Positions 1 to 9,651 of a stretch of DNA of 64,000 nucleotides are shown piece by piece. The position numbers and the translations under genes were made by a program. Location of the stretch: NCBI GenBank assembly GCA_039519185.1, contig CM076848.1, positions 34,708,849 to 34,772,848 of the forward strand, read 5' to 3'. Numbering within the stretch: position 1 is the stretch's first letter; every line of letters begins with the position of its first letter. This DNA comes from Astragalus membranaceus (Eukaryota; Streptophyta; Magnoliopsida; Fabales; Fabaceae). The notes below the pieces were generated by a model. It searched no databases, was not told where the DNA came from, and was given only the letters and a program-made list of their open reading frames with translations.

Positions 1-1025
1 ATCAAGAAATTTAGCTACTATGACTCTGCCTACTCTGTTCGGTAAACTTCAAGAGCACGAACTAGAACTCACCCGTCTAGCTGAGTACGAAAATACAGAT
101 AAGAAAAAAGAAAAGCTTGGCTCTAAAAGCATCAGATGATGAAATTGATGAAAGTGAAGAGAATATGGCTCTTATGGTTCGGAAGTTCAAAAGGTTCATG
201 AAAGGCAACAACTATCCAAGAAAGAACTTCAAATCAAAAAAGTTCTCAAGCAAAGAAAGTACACCCGGTCCTCCTACTTGTTATGAATGCGGGAAACCCG
301 GGCACATGAAAATGGAATGTCCTAATCTACAGAAAAAGGACTCCAAAAATGAAAAGAAGGCATTCAGAGATAACAAAGGTAGAAAAACCTACATCGCATG
401 GGAAGACAACTGCATGGATTCATCAGATGAATCAGAGGATGAAGAAGCTCAAGTTGCATTAATGGCTGATCATGAAAGCGAGAATGAAAACGAGGTAATA
501 TCTAACCCTGACTCTTTACAAAATGCATATGATGATTTATATGAAGCTTTCACTGAATTGCATGATGATTCTATGAAATTAGCTAAGGCATTAAGTAAAT
601 CAAAGAAAACCATTGCTAATCTTCAAAATGAAGTTAATGCTTTAACTAAAGAAAAATTAGAGCTTAGGAAAGAAAATGATGATCTTGTCTATTTCAAAGA
701 AAGTTATGCATGTGATAAATGTGTAGAACATGAAAAGAAAATCAATGAGCTTGAATGTACAATAGGCAAAATGTCCAAATTACAACATGTGCATCCTAGG
801 ATTCAGAGAAATAATTTTGTAAAAAGCAATATGCATCATAGACCTAAGTTTTCCGCTAAACCTTATATTAGATGTTACTATTGTGATAAAAATGGACATA
901 CAGCTTCTGTTTGCAGGACAAGAAGAAGACAAAATGTGAAGAAAGTATGGGTTCCCAAAGGGACCATACTAAGTACTAACCCACAAGGACCCAAAGAAAT
1001 TTGGGTACCTAGAACCCTTGTTTAA
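1..1025 (+). pseudogene. SIRE-type gag, C-terminal part, frameshifted
   Basis: This is the nucleocapsid half of a Copia gag, which packages element RNA in cytoplasmic virus-like particles. The open frame from 117 holds a classical CX2CX4HX4C knuckle (CYECGKPGHMKMEC, about residues 55-68), an acidic serine-rich stretch, a heptad-like Lys/Glu/Leu region at about 155-220, and a second knuckle-like motif (CYYCDKNGHTASVC, about 253-266). Upstream, bases 1-115 continue the same protein in another frame, so a one-base indel near 115-120 breaks it. The ending with repeated WVP motifs is typical of SIRE gag just before protease. The true start lies outside the window. Confidence 0.75.
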
Positions 1026-1773
1026 ATCATTGCAGGTATGCTTCAAGGTATGGGGACAGATTGGTACCTTGAAAGCAGAATCACAAAAGCTCATGACTGG
1101 GAAGAAACAGATCCTTAAACACTCCACCCCAGGTTAAGCAGTCATGTGACTTACATCAAAAAAAAAAAATAAAGCTGAGAAAAGAATCCTCAGTAAAGGT
1201 TAGTCCGCATTTATAAAACTATCAATTTAACATAAAAGGTGATCTATACTGTGCGAAACTTTGTTCCCATATCCTTTTCATATTTTTAAAGGAATCATCA
1301 TCTTAGAACTCATGACTCAAATATGTGCATACAAGATTAAAGTTAGTGAGTCTTTTAACGGAACAGTCAAAATTATTTTTGAACCATTGCAAAAGAAACA
1401 ATTTACTCTATTTTTATAAGTTTCATAAAGCTTTCTTTTTGGGCATTATTCCATGACATAAATCGATTTCTAAGTTTCTCCCAAGGCCTATCTTTTAGCT
1501 TAAAAATCGATTATATAGGATCTCTCTCCAAAAACCTCTCAATCGATCATGATCCTGCAAAATCTCCAACAAATCAATCCCCTCCTAAAACTTAGGAAAA
1601 CTAGCGCAAATCACTTAACCTCTCCAACAAGAAAAGCGCATAATCCTCCTATGTTATCTTATCATATCTAAACCAATTTTTTTAGGGCGCATAAACCATC
1701 CAAAAATAACATCACGCCTTCCCTTAGAGCAACTCATAGCAAAATTCGCAACTCTCCAAAAAAAAAATTCCCA
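1026..1773 (+). other. Deletion scar of SIRE pol and env leader
   Basis: Just after the gag stop, bases 1060-1110 can be read as a damaged copy of the start of Copia protease (Trp-Tyr-Leu-Glu-Ser, where an Asp-Ser-Gly active site is expected). Nothing else of pol follows. The rest is AT-rich and non-coding, with AATCGATT octamers at 1461-1468 and 1505-1512, the same octamer that is arrayed in the LTR. It probably served as leader for the env-like ORF. Confidence 0.55.
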
Positions 1774-2946
1774 ATGTCTCCAAGAACCAAGGACCTCTGT
1801 GTCAAAAGGAAAAGGGTACATGATGGTGAAAGCTCCTTCCACTCCAGATATTTCACCAGTTCTGAACAAGCTGACCTCTACTGCAAAAACTTCTCTCTTA
1901 GAGGATTAGGAACCACCTTTGCTCTGGACTTACCCTGGTTTCAAAGTCAAAAGGGATTTGAATTTATCGACTGTTTAGAGTACCATAAACTGCTAGACTT
2001 TGCAACTGAAACAGGTCCAGTCGCTCCAGACATGGTTAGAGCCTTCTACACCACACTTAGCTACAACGATACAACTAAAACGCTATCAGCTGAACTAAAA
2101 GGAACCAAAATCCACCTCACCCTAGCTCAGTTCAGTAATCTCACCAGCTTACCCTGTGATGGTGAGAAATTGATCCATATGAATCCTCCGGAATCTTGGC
2201 CCGAATTCAACCTAGGAGATACTTGTGTATCCATATGCCACGCTCTGGCTAAAGTTGGGAAGCGGCCTATCCTAGCAAAATCCCTCACTACCCAAAACCG
2301 GCTTCTCCACTACACCATCGCCCGAACAATCGTTCCCAAAACCTCAAACATCGCTCAAGTAACCCAGGAAGAAATTATCCTACTTTGGGGAATCAAACAC
2401 CAGAAGAACATAAACTGGGCACATCTGATTGTGAGCCACATGGTCAAACATACAAAGTCAAGTGACAAACCTCTTCCATACTGCGTTCTCATTACAAAAA
2501 TCCTCCAGCATTTCAACATTCCATTCTTAGGGGAGAAAATCATAAAAGGGAAAGCAGCCTACCACATGATAAACACCTCCACCTTAAACCAGATGCAATT
2601 CATCCAATCTGGAGATACATGGCATCACTCCTCCATAGGCATAGCATCCTCCCAAGAATATGATCCTAACAGGCCACCTAGTCCAAACATAAACTCCACC
2701 ATACATGAGGATGGTCAAACAGAACCAAACCAAACTGCTGCTGCAGCCCCATCTACAGCCCTCAATCACTTCTTGTCCGCACTGAACATCTTTCAAGAAG
2801 AACAGCGCGAAATGCAGGAAGAATTGAAACAAGAAATCATCCTTTCTAGAGAGACCCACAGTCGCGAAATTACTGCCTTAAACAATCGGCTATCGGAATT
2901 TGAGGCTCGGAACAATTCCTTTTCATATTGGATGCAAGATCCTTAG
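1774..2946 (+). CDS. SIRE envelope-like protein (putative plant transposon protein type)
   Basis: A 390-residue open frame at the position where SIRE elements carry the env-like gene. The N-terminal 250 residues resemble the plant family often annotated as 'putative plant transposon protein' (motifs around residues 20-40 and 85-130, including Phe-Tyr-x-Thr-Leu and Gly-x-Lys-Ile-x-Leu). A linker rich in Pro, Ser, Asn and Thr follows at about 290-330. A C-terminal heptad-rich segment (about 335-380) predicts a coiled coil. I see no clear signal peptide or strong transmembrane helix, so a real envelope role is not supported. The frame is intact although pol is gone. The ATG at 1774 is the first in frame. 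Function is unknown. Confidence 0.65.
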   Translation: MSPRTKDLCVKRKRVHDGESSFHSRYFTSSEQADLYCKNFSLRGLGTTFALDLPWFQSQKGFEFIDCLEYHKLLDFATETGPVAPDMVRAFYTTLSYNDTTKTLSAELKGTKIHLTLAQFSNLTSLPCDGEKLIHMNPPESWPEFNLGDTCVSICHALAKVGKRPILAKSLTTQNRLLHYTIARTIVPKTSNIAQVTQEEIILLWGIKHQKNINWAHLIVSHMVKHTKSSDKPLPYCVLITKILQHFNIPFLGEKIIKGKAAYHMINTSTLNQMQFIQSGDTWHHSSIGIASSQEYDPNRPPSPNINSTIHEDGQTEPNQTAAAAPSTALNHFLSALNIFQEEQREMQEELKQEIILSRETHSREITALNNRLSEFEARNNSFSYWMQDP

Positions 2947-3327
2947 ATAAAATTAGGAGTCAGCATTTCATGCAGTGTGTCCTGTCAGTATTTTATGCAG
3001 TGTGCCCTGTTGGCATCACCCTTTTCTTATAAGCCTATGACTATTAGCTCTTTTGTTGGTTACCAAATTGTTTTAATGCAATGATTAAATTATTTCTAAA
3101 TTAAAATGACTGTGCTGTTAGACTCGCAAGTTTATTACACGTTGCCCTCTTTGATCATGACAAAAAGGGGGAGAAGAATAGCGTTTTTATATTCAGCATG
3201 CATTTACATTCACTCGCATACAGTCAACAAAACAGGGGGAGCATCATGATAGGGGGAGTATTTTATATGCATTATCTGTTTGAACTAACCTCCCACCTTG
3301 AAGATGAGTTAGTGTTTTGTCATCATC

Positions 3328-3341
3328 AAAAAGTGGGAGAA
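3328..3341 (+). promoter_or_regulatory. Polypurine tract of the SIRE element
   Basis: A purine-rich run (AAAAAGTGGGAGA) directly precedes TGTGGATACC, the start of the LTR. This is the expected primer site for plus-strand DNA synthesis. An 'AGGGGGAG' relative lies upstream near 3249-3258. Confidence 0.65.
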
Positions 3342-3668
3342 TGTGGATACCTTGTATTGCAGGTAAACTAATATTGCAGAATATGTTTTGATGATGAAAA
3401 AGGCAAAGGTAAAGTTGATAGCCAAAAGTAAAGAAAAGTGACTAAACATCAAAGTCACAATCCAAGACAAACAAGCTCAAAGATTGAAGATTCAAGTTTA
3501 AGGGTAGTCCTTAAATATAAGGGTAGTCCTTAGGGTTTGGGTGTGTCTTAGGAAAAAGTGTAAGCTCTTTCAAAGGTCAGCTCGTATATCAAAGTCTCAC
3601 ACACTCACAAGTTTTTCAAAGATGCATGCATACTTACGTAAACATACCTATCATCTTTAAAAACATAA

Positions 3669-4021
3669 AATCGATTTCCTCATGCATAAACATACATCAA
3701 AATCGATTTTCAGGTAAAAACAGGAAAGGAAGAATCGATTGTCAGGTCATGTATTTTCAGTACATAAATCGATTTCTGAGCCAAACAATTTTAAGGGAAG
3801 AATCGATTCCCACTCTTTTGCACTTAACTGAGAATCGATTCCCACATGTCTCAGGCAAGCTGAGAATCGATTTATACATATTTTTACTAAGTATAGAATC
3901 GATTCCTAGCTCTCCAGGGTACTCAAGAATCGATTGTATCTATTTTTCAAACAAAGATAAATCGATTCCTCACTTAAATAAATCGATTCCTAGATCAAAT
4001 GCATTCAACAAAGAATCGATT
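3669..4021. repeat. Array of 12 AATCGATT octamers with ~32-bp spacing
   Basis: The palindrome AATCGATT begins at 3669, 3701, 3733, 3767, 3801, 3833, 3865, 3897, 3928, 3960, 3981 and 4014. Ten of the eleven steps are 31-34 bases and one is 21. Bases between octamers are mostly not conserved, apart from a tendency for 'TCC' to follow. The array lies just upstream of the LTR TATA box, where U3 enhancers are expected. A transcription-factor array is an inference. Confidence 0.85.
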
Positions 4022-4061
4022 CCTACAATATTTTCAACGTAAACTTAATTTCCTCATAGCC

Positions 4062-4070
4062 TATAAATAG
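4062..4070 (+). promoter_or_regulatory. Probable TATA box of the SIRE LTR
   Basis: TATAAATAG in an otherwise mixed region, about 40 bases downstream of the last AATCGATT octamer. It would place the transcript start near 4095-4105 and mark the U3/R border. Confidence 0.55.
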
Positions 4071-4771
4071 GCAGTGCTTCACGTTCATTTTCACAAAACA
4101 CCCCATTTCACGAATCAGAGAACTTTTTGAGAAAAACTCTTTACGCTTTTATTTTTGCTCGTATCGCACCGTTGGTCCGTCTGAGCTGATCTGTTGCTAA
4201 GAGTTAGTTGGGGTTGCATTCTTCAAGTTGTAATATCTGCCTTCAGTAGAGGTATTTCTGTCTTTACAATTGTTTATTATTTCACTGTTTGTGATTTGTT
4301 CTAGGGAGTGGGGTATCTCTCTAGGGTAGCTGCATGTACTAGGAAGTGGGGTATCTTTCTAGGGCAGTTGATTGTAACAGGGGTGGGGTATCTCTTGTTA
4401 TTGTATTGTTAGATTTGAGGGCTCTCCATAGGTGGGGTATCCTAGGAGGAGAGTGCCTGAGTCTGTAAAGGTTTTCCAAGGCACCTGTAAGCCTTGTTGT
4501 TTTGGTTGGTGGAAAATCTCACAAGGGAGTGAGGACTGGACGTAGGTCACTAGGAGGTGACCGAACCAGGATAAATCTCTGCCTGCTTTACTGCTTTCCT
4601 GCTTTACTGTTATACCGCTTTACTGCTTTATATTCTAATTCCTTCGCTTCCACTTAACCTGCGCGAAATTGATCTAAGTCATTGAAAAAGGGGAAAAACG
4701 TTTTCGAAAGATCTGAAAAGTTTTAAATCTCAATTCACCCCCCCTCTTGAGACTGAAGCCACTTGGTAACA

Positions 4772-4908
4772 ATGCTTACCCCTACCTTGTTAGACGTAGC
4801 CGCTATTACTGGGCTTAAATCAACAGGAGAGGTTTTCGACCCCAGTACCACTGGTAATCATCATGAGTTTGTGTTGACTCACAGTCAAATGTATAATGTT
4901 GTTCAGTT
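4772..4908 (+). pseudogene. Plant mobile domain (PMD) gene, fragment 1
   Basis: Reads Met-Leu-Thr-Pro-Thr-Leu-Leu-Asp-Val-Ala-Ala-Ile-Thr-Gly-Leu and then a Thr-Gly-Glu-x-Phe-Asp-Pro motif. This is the early part of the plant mobile domain (also called aminotransferase-like), found in transposon-derived and some host genes. The upstream part is cut off by the SIRE LTR. The frame ends at a solo LTR and resumes at 6461, so this is the first of three pieces of one gene. It lies antisense to, and beyond the pol end of, the minus-strand Tat element, where Tat elements are known to carry extra antisense ORFs. Confidence 0.7.
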
Positions 4909-6460
4909 TTAGAACCAAAATTGCTGTTATTTGATTGTAATTCAGTAAATTGTCAGGGGAATTAGCGTAGATTTAGATTGATGTATTAGGTTTGAATTGT
5001 AAGCTATTTCCCTCATCCCTAGTGCCAACTGCAATGGAAGACCTTCAATTCAATGTGGCGTCAACTAGCGAACCAGACACTTGCCTAGTGGCGCAGCAGA
5101 GAAAAGAAGGAGAAATTTCGGTCACTCTTCGCGTCGCGACACAGAGGCTCCGCATCGCGAAACAACATACTTTTAGCACCATCGCGTCGCGATGGGGCCG
5201 GGTCGCGTCGCGACCGTTGGCAGAAAGTGAGCGTTTTATGCGAAATTCTGAGGAAAGAAAGGGCACTTCGTCTTGGATGCGAGATTAGGGTTTGGAGCAG
5301 AAGAAAGGGCGATTTTGGGAGCTTCTCTACACTTGGGAACAAGGAATTGAAGGATCTCATGTACTCCTCTTTGTGTAATTCCTTCTTTATCTTATCTTTT
5401 AGGCTAAATATATATTTTGGCCCTTTATCTTTGGGGTTGTGGTCACTTTGACCCTTTATCTTTTTTTTTTCTCATTTTAGACCCTCATGTTTTTTGTGTG
5501 TGTCATTTTGGCCCCTGCCGTTATCATTTTGGTCCCTTATGTTTTTAATTGATTTCATTTTAGTCCCTTATGTTTTTAATTGATTTCATTTTGGGCCCTT
5601 ATGTTTTTAATTGATTTCATTTTCGTCCTTAAAAATTTGCCTAAAAAAACATAAACATAACGGCAGGGGCCAAAATGACACAAACAAAAAACATGAGGGT
5701 CTAAAATGAGAAAAAAAAAAGATAAAGGGCCAAAGTGACTACAACCCCAAAGATAAAGGGCCAAAATATATATTTAGCCTATCTTTTATTCCTTTGATGA
5801 TGTGTAACTAATTCTCTAGGGTTAGGGAGAGATGAATCTCCCCAAAACTATCATGTGAACTCTTTGTTATAATCAATTCAGTTGTTATTCAATTTATCAA
5901 TTGCCTTTACCTTTGTTCGTAATGCTTTACGATTGCACATGTTAATCGTATTGATTTAGAGTTTATGTTCACCATCGGGAAATGGGTACGTTTGCCTGAA
6001 ATTGGGGTTTTAGGTCACAAACTTGATGATCATAGGAAAATGGGATTGGGTTTGTGAATTCGTTCATTCTTGCGTTTAATGCTTTGTCTATCGGTGAATC
6101 GCTTAAGGAATTAGGGTTTCTCATTAGACAATAGGGGTTATGAGGCAAGGGATTGTCCTTAATCTATAATCGAATTGAATCTGTTAAATTGGGTAACTAA
6201 TTGATATTGATTGAAGGTTCGTTACATGATAGTACGGGGGAGAGGATTCGATTCCTAATAGCTTTATACTTTTATTTCTATTACCAATCATTTGTTTTCG
6301 GTTACTATAAATCACAAATACTATTTCGATTGTTCTACATCTAAGAATTTATATACTTTCTTATTGATAATAACTCTCAATCCATGTGGATACGACTAGA
6401 GGTCCTTACCAAATTACTATTACTTGCAACGATTCGGTAGTACACTTGCCGAAATCCTAA
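4909..6460. mobile_element. Solo LTR in the PMD gene (direct repeat CAGTTT)
   Basis: The PMD frame reads ...GTTCAGTTT at 4900-4908, is interrupted for 1552 bases, then continues CAGTTTGACTTC at 6461. CAGTTT is repeated on both sides, which fits a 5-bp TSD with one ambiguous base. The inserted block has no gag or pol. Its right end (GTGGATACGACTAG at 6385-6398, then ...CACTTGCCGAAATCCTAA) resembles ends of Athila/Diaspora-like Ty3 LTRs. That lineage assignment is tentative. A stretch at about 5130-5230 is rich in TCGCGTCGCGA-like palindromes. A Mutator-type MITE sits inside. Small ORFs in it look accidental. Confidence 0.6.
5402..5779. mobile_element. Mutator-type foldback MITE (TSD TATCTTTTA)
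   Basis: A 378-bp element with long terminal inverted repeats of about 125 bp: it starts GGCTAAATATATATTTTGG and ends with the reverse complement. A perfect 9-bp target duplication TATCTTTTA flanks it (5393-5401 and 5780-5788), the Mutator-like signature. It has no coding capacity. Related GGCTAAAT-ended elements occur at 35206-36449 and 39829-41298. Confidence 0.9.
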
Positions 6461-6986
6461 CAGTTTGACTTCAAGCGTGCTACCTTTAAAGGGTACATTG
6501 AAGATAACCATGTTACCAACACTGATGATGTTTCTGATGAAAAGCACATTGCTTTTCTCACCTTTTGGCTCTCCTTCTATGTCTTTTTCTCTTCGTCACT
6601 TCAGGTGGCAAAAATGTATATCCCTCTGGCCATTCAAATCCATGAGTGTCAACCTTGGCACTCTCATTCTAGGGTCACTTTATGAAAGTTTACGACAAGG
6701 AGTTCATGCCTTGAAAGAACTCAAGCCAGAAGGGAAATACTTGGTCTCTGGGCCAATTTGGTTATTCCAGTTGTGGCTTCTTGCCACTTTTGAGTCGAAA
6801 CTTCAAATGTATATTCCTGATGATTATACTGCAATGGTCGAAGCCAGGAGTGTCGAAGGTGAAAGGCTTACTGTTTTAAAGCCCAGAGAGATAGCAGTGT
6901 CTACACCAGACTTGTTTTTTACATCATTCGACATGTTTATGAACTGCACAGACTTCACTCCTTCGATGGCACCCTTTGTCAGAAGG
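6461..6986 (+). pseudogene. PMD gene, fragment 2, frameshifted
   Basis: This continues the plant mobile domain. The first frame reads through Phe-Leu-Thr-Phe-Trp-Leu-Ser and Lys-Met-Tyr-Ile-Pro-Leu-Ala-Ile-Gln to about 6650, where a one-base indel moves the sense to the next frame. That frame holds Leu-Gly-Thr-Leu-Ile-Leu-Gly-Ser-Leu-Tyr-Glu-Ser-Leu, then a Gly-Pro-Ile-Trp-Leu-Phe-Gln-Leu-Trp motif typical of the domain. It is cut at 6986 by the Tekay-type element and resumes at 15789. With frameshift and insertions it cannot be expressed intact here. Confidence 0.7.
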
Positions 6987-7628
6987 TGTAACACCCCTTT
7001 TCTACCCGGTAATTATTTAATAAAATCAGAGTTATAAAAATTCTCATATTTCAAAAAGAGATGTCACACATTCGTCAATAGTTCAAAACGTCACATAAGA
7101 TATATAACACTTTATCAAAAAGGGTCGAAGCCCATAACACCACTTTAGTTAACAACATCATCAAGATACTTCACCACGTAGCGGAAAAGAAATTAGTTCT
7201 AAAACATAAAATAATAACGTCCTGAATGGACTCCAAAATAATTAAAATGCAACAGCCAAGTCTAGGTTCGTTTCCCCCCTTGAGTGTTACATATCAAAGC
7301 AAAGGACACCGACTCAGACTAGCGAAGGTAGCTAAGCCTTCACTCGCAATCACCTGCATGTTACCGCATAGGGGCACATTCAAACAGAAGGGGTGAGATA
7401 TCTTCAATATAATAGCGTAAAATGATAGGAAATATGCTAGAATATGACAACTATATCTACCACTCCAATACACACATCTAGTCATAAGCACACGTCAAAT
7501 AGTAAACACCACAATCAGTCACCAAATGTCATGTCAATGCATTAATGCAACCCACACCAACGGGCATATGCATGTGGTACCAAATCACCAAAAGTTTTTC
7601 CTGTAAATAGAGGCGTCACCAAAATTGA

Positions 7629-7940
7629 GAGCTTTCACACCCGGCTCACTAGTTTTAGAAAAATTGAGCTTTCACACCCAGCTCCAAGACCAAAGGCCTT
7701 CACCAAAATAAATGCATATGTTGTATGCGACACCATGAATGCACATAGACAATCATCCAAAATAGTCACAATGTGACACACCAAAAATTAATCACCGAAT
7801 ATCTCCAAAGTTGAGCTTTCACACCTAGCCCAACGACACCGAAACACCAAACTACCCGAACACATCGGAATACTAAGTTTTGGAGCCTCCACACCTAGCT
7901 CCCACAACACCAAGGTTTGAGCCTTCACACCTAGCTCAAA
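7629..7940 (-). repeat. Small hairpin array with constant TTCACACC loop
   Basis: Five units at about 7629, 7666, 7811, 7881 and 7915 share the core GAGC-[C/T]TTCACACC[T/C]-AGCTC. Stems differ but mostly still pair: GTTTGAGC/GCTCAAAC at 7915, GTTGAGC/GCCCAAC at 7811 (one G-U wobble on the element's sense RNA), GGAGC/GCTCC at 7881, GAGCT/AGCTC at 7666. The same array in the other LTR (about 13748-14060) has two stems damaged by single changes. Function unknown. Confidence 0.7.
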
Positions 7941-8216
7941 CAGCACCAAGACACCAAGATGACAACAAGTTTCCAAAATATTGGGACAACGACAATTTTC
8001 CAAAATATTGGGGCAACGACAATTTTTCTTTCCCTAAAAACAGCAACATTTAACGACTAGTTCCAGAAAAATAGACCACTTTGCCTCAAATTAGAATATT
8101 CAGCTAGGCCTCTGAATAAGCTTTCCAAAACATCTTGAAACGTCTCAATCGGACACCCGAGTCAAAAGATATTGCAAAAACAAAATAGGAACAAAACTGA
8201 GACACATGCTGAAAAT

Positions 8217-8910
8217 GGCGCCCAGGCACAGGGCGCCTCGCAAGGAATACGCAAAATCTGGCCAACACACCGAAACTGGCGCCCTTGGCGCCCAGGCAAC
8301 TCAGGACAATGACACAGCAACGCAACACAACATGGAACACACCATAGACACGGCGCCCAGGCATAGGGCGCCTAGCAGGAAATAGCCACACAGGAAAACT
8401 GGCGCCCAGGAGCAGGGCGCCCAGCAACAGGCAACACAACTGAACCTGGCGCCCAGGAGCAAGACGCCTAGCAACACTGCAGGAAATGGCGCCTTTGGCG
8501 CCCAATCCGCCTGGAAACACAACAGAAACGCACCAAAACCCAGGAATTGGTGCCCTTGGCGCCCAGGCAGCCTACAGCACAAACACAACAACAGACTTGG
8601 CGCCCAGCAACAGGGCACCTTCGACAGGAAACATTCGACAGCAACATTCGACAACAACGGAAAGAAGCACGGCGCCCAGGAGCAGGGCGCCTTCGACAGG
8701 CAACACACACACTAGCACACGCGGACACACACCAGACACGACGCCCATGCACAGGGCGCCAAAAACAGCAACAGAACATCAAGGCAACATGGCCAGGCAC
8801 GGCGCCCAGGCACAGGGCACCAAAAACAGCACTACAACATTTCAGGGATGGCGCCCAGCACTAGGGCCCCAAAAACAGCATCTAGGACAATGGTGCCCAT
8901 GGCGCCCTAG
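8217..8910 (-). repeat. GGCGCC hairpin array in the 3' LTR
   Basis: About 13 GC-rich units, spaced 40-70 bases, in AT-rich surroundings. The best form is GGCGCCC-AGGCACA-GGGCGCC, a 7-bp stem with a 7-base loop. Other units have AGGAGCA, AGGCATA or AGCAACA in the loop, or fused arms (GGCGCCCTTGGCGCCC). Reading frames through the array give repetitive Gly-Ala-Leu/Arg-Arg-Pro peptides, which are artefacts of the repeat. Confidence 0.85.
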
Positions 8911-9651
8911 GGTTCAATATTTTCGTCAATTCACCAATTCAAATCACCAATCCTTAACCACCAATGTCAATCACCATAATTTGTAAATCACAACACCAAA
9001 CAACAATTTAATCGAACACCTAGCATGCGTTTAGTAATAACAACATTGAACACCAAGTTCTAGAGTCACAACAATCACCAACAATGCCAAATTTCAATCC
9101 AACCTAGTTATAATTCAACTAACACCAAATCAAACATCAAAATCAATCAAAGGGTATTATAGGACCTATCCCCACATAACCCCATCATAAAACCCCATTA
9201 TAAGGAAGAACCCCACCCTTACCTTATAGTAGGAGAGCACTAGTCCTCTTGATCAAGTCACCAACAAAACCTCAGCAACACAGCTCCTCTCTGCTCCTTG
9301 AATTTGCGAAGTCCTTCTCTTCTTCTCCCTTGGATTTGCGCGCCGTCCCTCTTCTCCTCTCCTCTCCTCTATTCGCAACTTTTCTTTCTTTTTCTCAAAC
9401 AAATCGCATAATGAGACCAAACCCTAGCCTAGGCGCTTCACCTATGCGCCTAGCTAGTGGGCTCTTGGATCACGGGCTTTCCTCCAGCTTAAGCCCGATC
9501 ACTAACACCATCCCCTAATATTCGATTATACACCTCTTAGTCAAACGCTAATATAAATACACCAACTAAAATAAATAAATAAATAATTGAATACCTAAAT
9601 ATTTAATTAAATAATTTAATTAAATATTTGGGCGTTACAACTCTCCCCCAC

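Larger units (their letters stand above)
1..4771 (+). mobile_element. SIRE/Maximus-type Ty1/Copia retrotransposon, 3' part, pol deleted
   Basis: The element runs off the left edge of the window. The order gag (two zinc knuckles), short relic of protease, envelope-like ORF, polypurine tract, long LTR is the SIRE arrangement, in which an extra env-like ORF sits between pol and the 3' LTR. Integrase, reverse transcriptase and RNase H are absent, so this copy cannot move by itself. The right boundary is placed where plant-mobile-domain coding sequence begins (4772), with an uncertainty of about 12 bases. The 5' LTR and left TSD are outside the window, so the insertion cannot be closed by a TSD. 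Confidence 0.8.
3342..4771 (+). repeat. SIRE-type 3' LTR
   Basis: Starts TGTGGATACC after the polypurine tract. It contains an octamer array (3669-4021), a TATA box (4062-4070), four GTGGGGTATC repeats between about 4308 and 4445, and near its end the run of Cs in 'AATTCACCCCCCCTC' that is common close to the 3' end of legume Copia LTRs. The end is set at ACA (4771), because the next codon continues a plant-mobile-domain reading frame. An end at 4760 is also possible. There is only one LTR in the window, so the limits are not proven by comparison. Confidence 0.65.
6987..9639 (-). repeat. Tekay-type 3' LTR
   Basis: TGTAACACCCC...GGGCGTTACA, next to the polypurine tract (plus-strand ACTCTCCCCCACTT, 9640-9653). 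It carries a hairpin array with the TTCACACC loop (7629-7940), a GGCGCC hairpin array (8217-8910), and an AT-rich end with overlapping ATTTAATTAAAT palindromes (about 9590-9630). Confidence 0.93.

Noticed and set aside
3669..4021. CRISPR-like look (short repeat, ~32-base variable spacers)
   Set aside because: The repeat is only 8 bases, the context is a plant LTR, and there are no cas genes. Not a CRISPR array.
3626..4042. 138-codon ORF over the SIRE LTR
   Set aside because: Its repeated Glu-Ser-Ile-Pro/Asn-Arg-Phe peptides are translations of the AATCGATT array.
4763..4776. CTTGGTAACAATGC resembling a primer-binding site after an LTR
   Set aside because: It would make the SIRE LTR a 5' LTR, but PMD coding sequence starts within it and no element body follows.
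8104..8986. Overlapping Gly/Ala/Leu- and Arg/Pro-rich ORFs on both strands in the Tekay LTR
   Set aside because: They follow the GGCGCC hairpin repeats, recur in both LTRs and have no domain; artefacts of the array.
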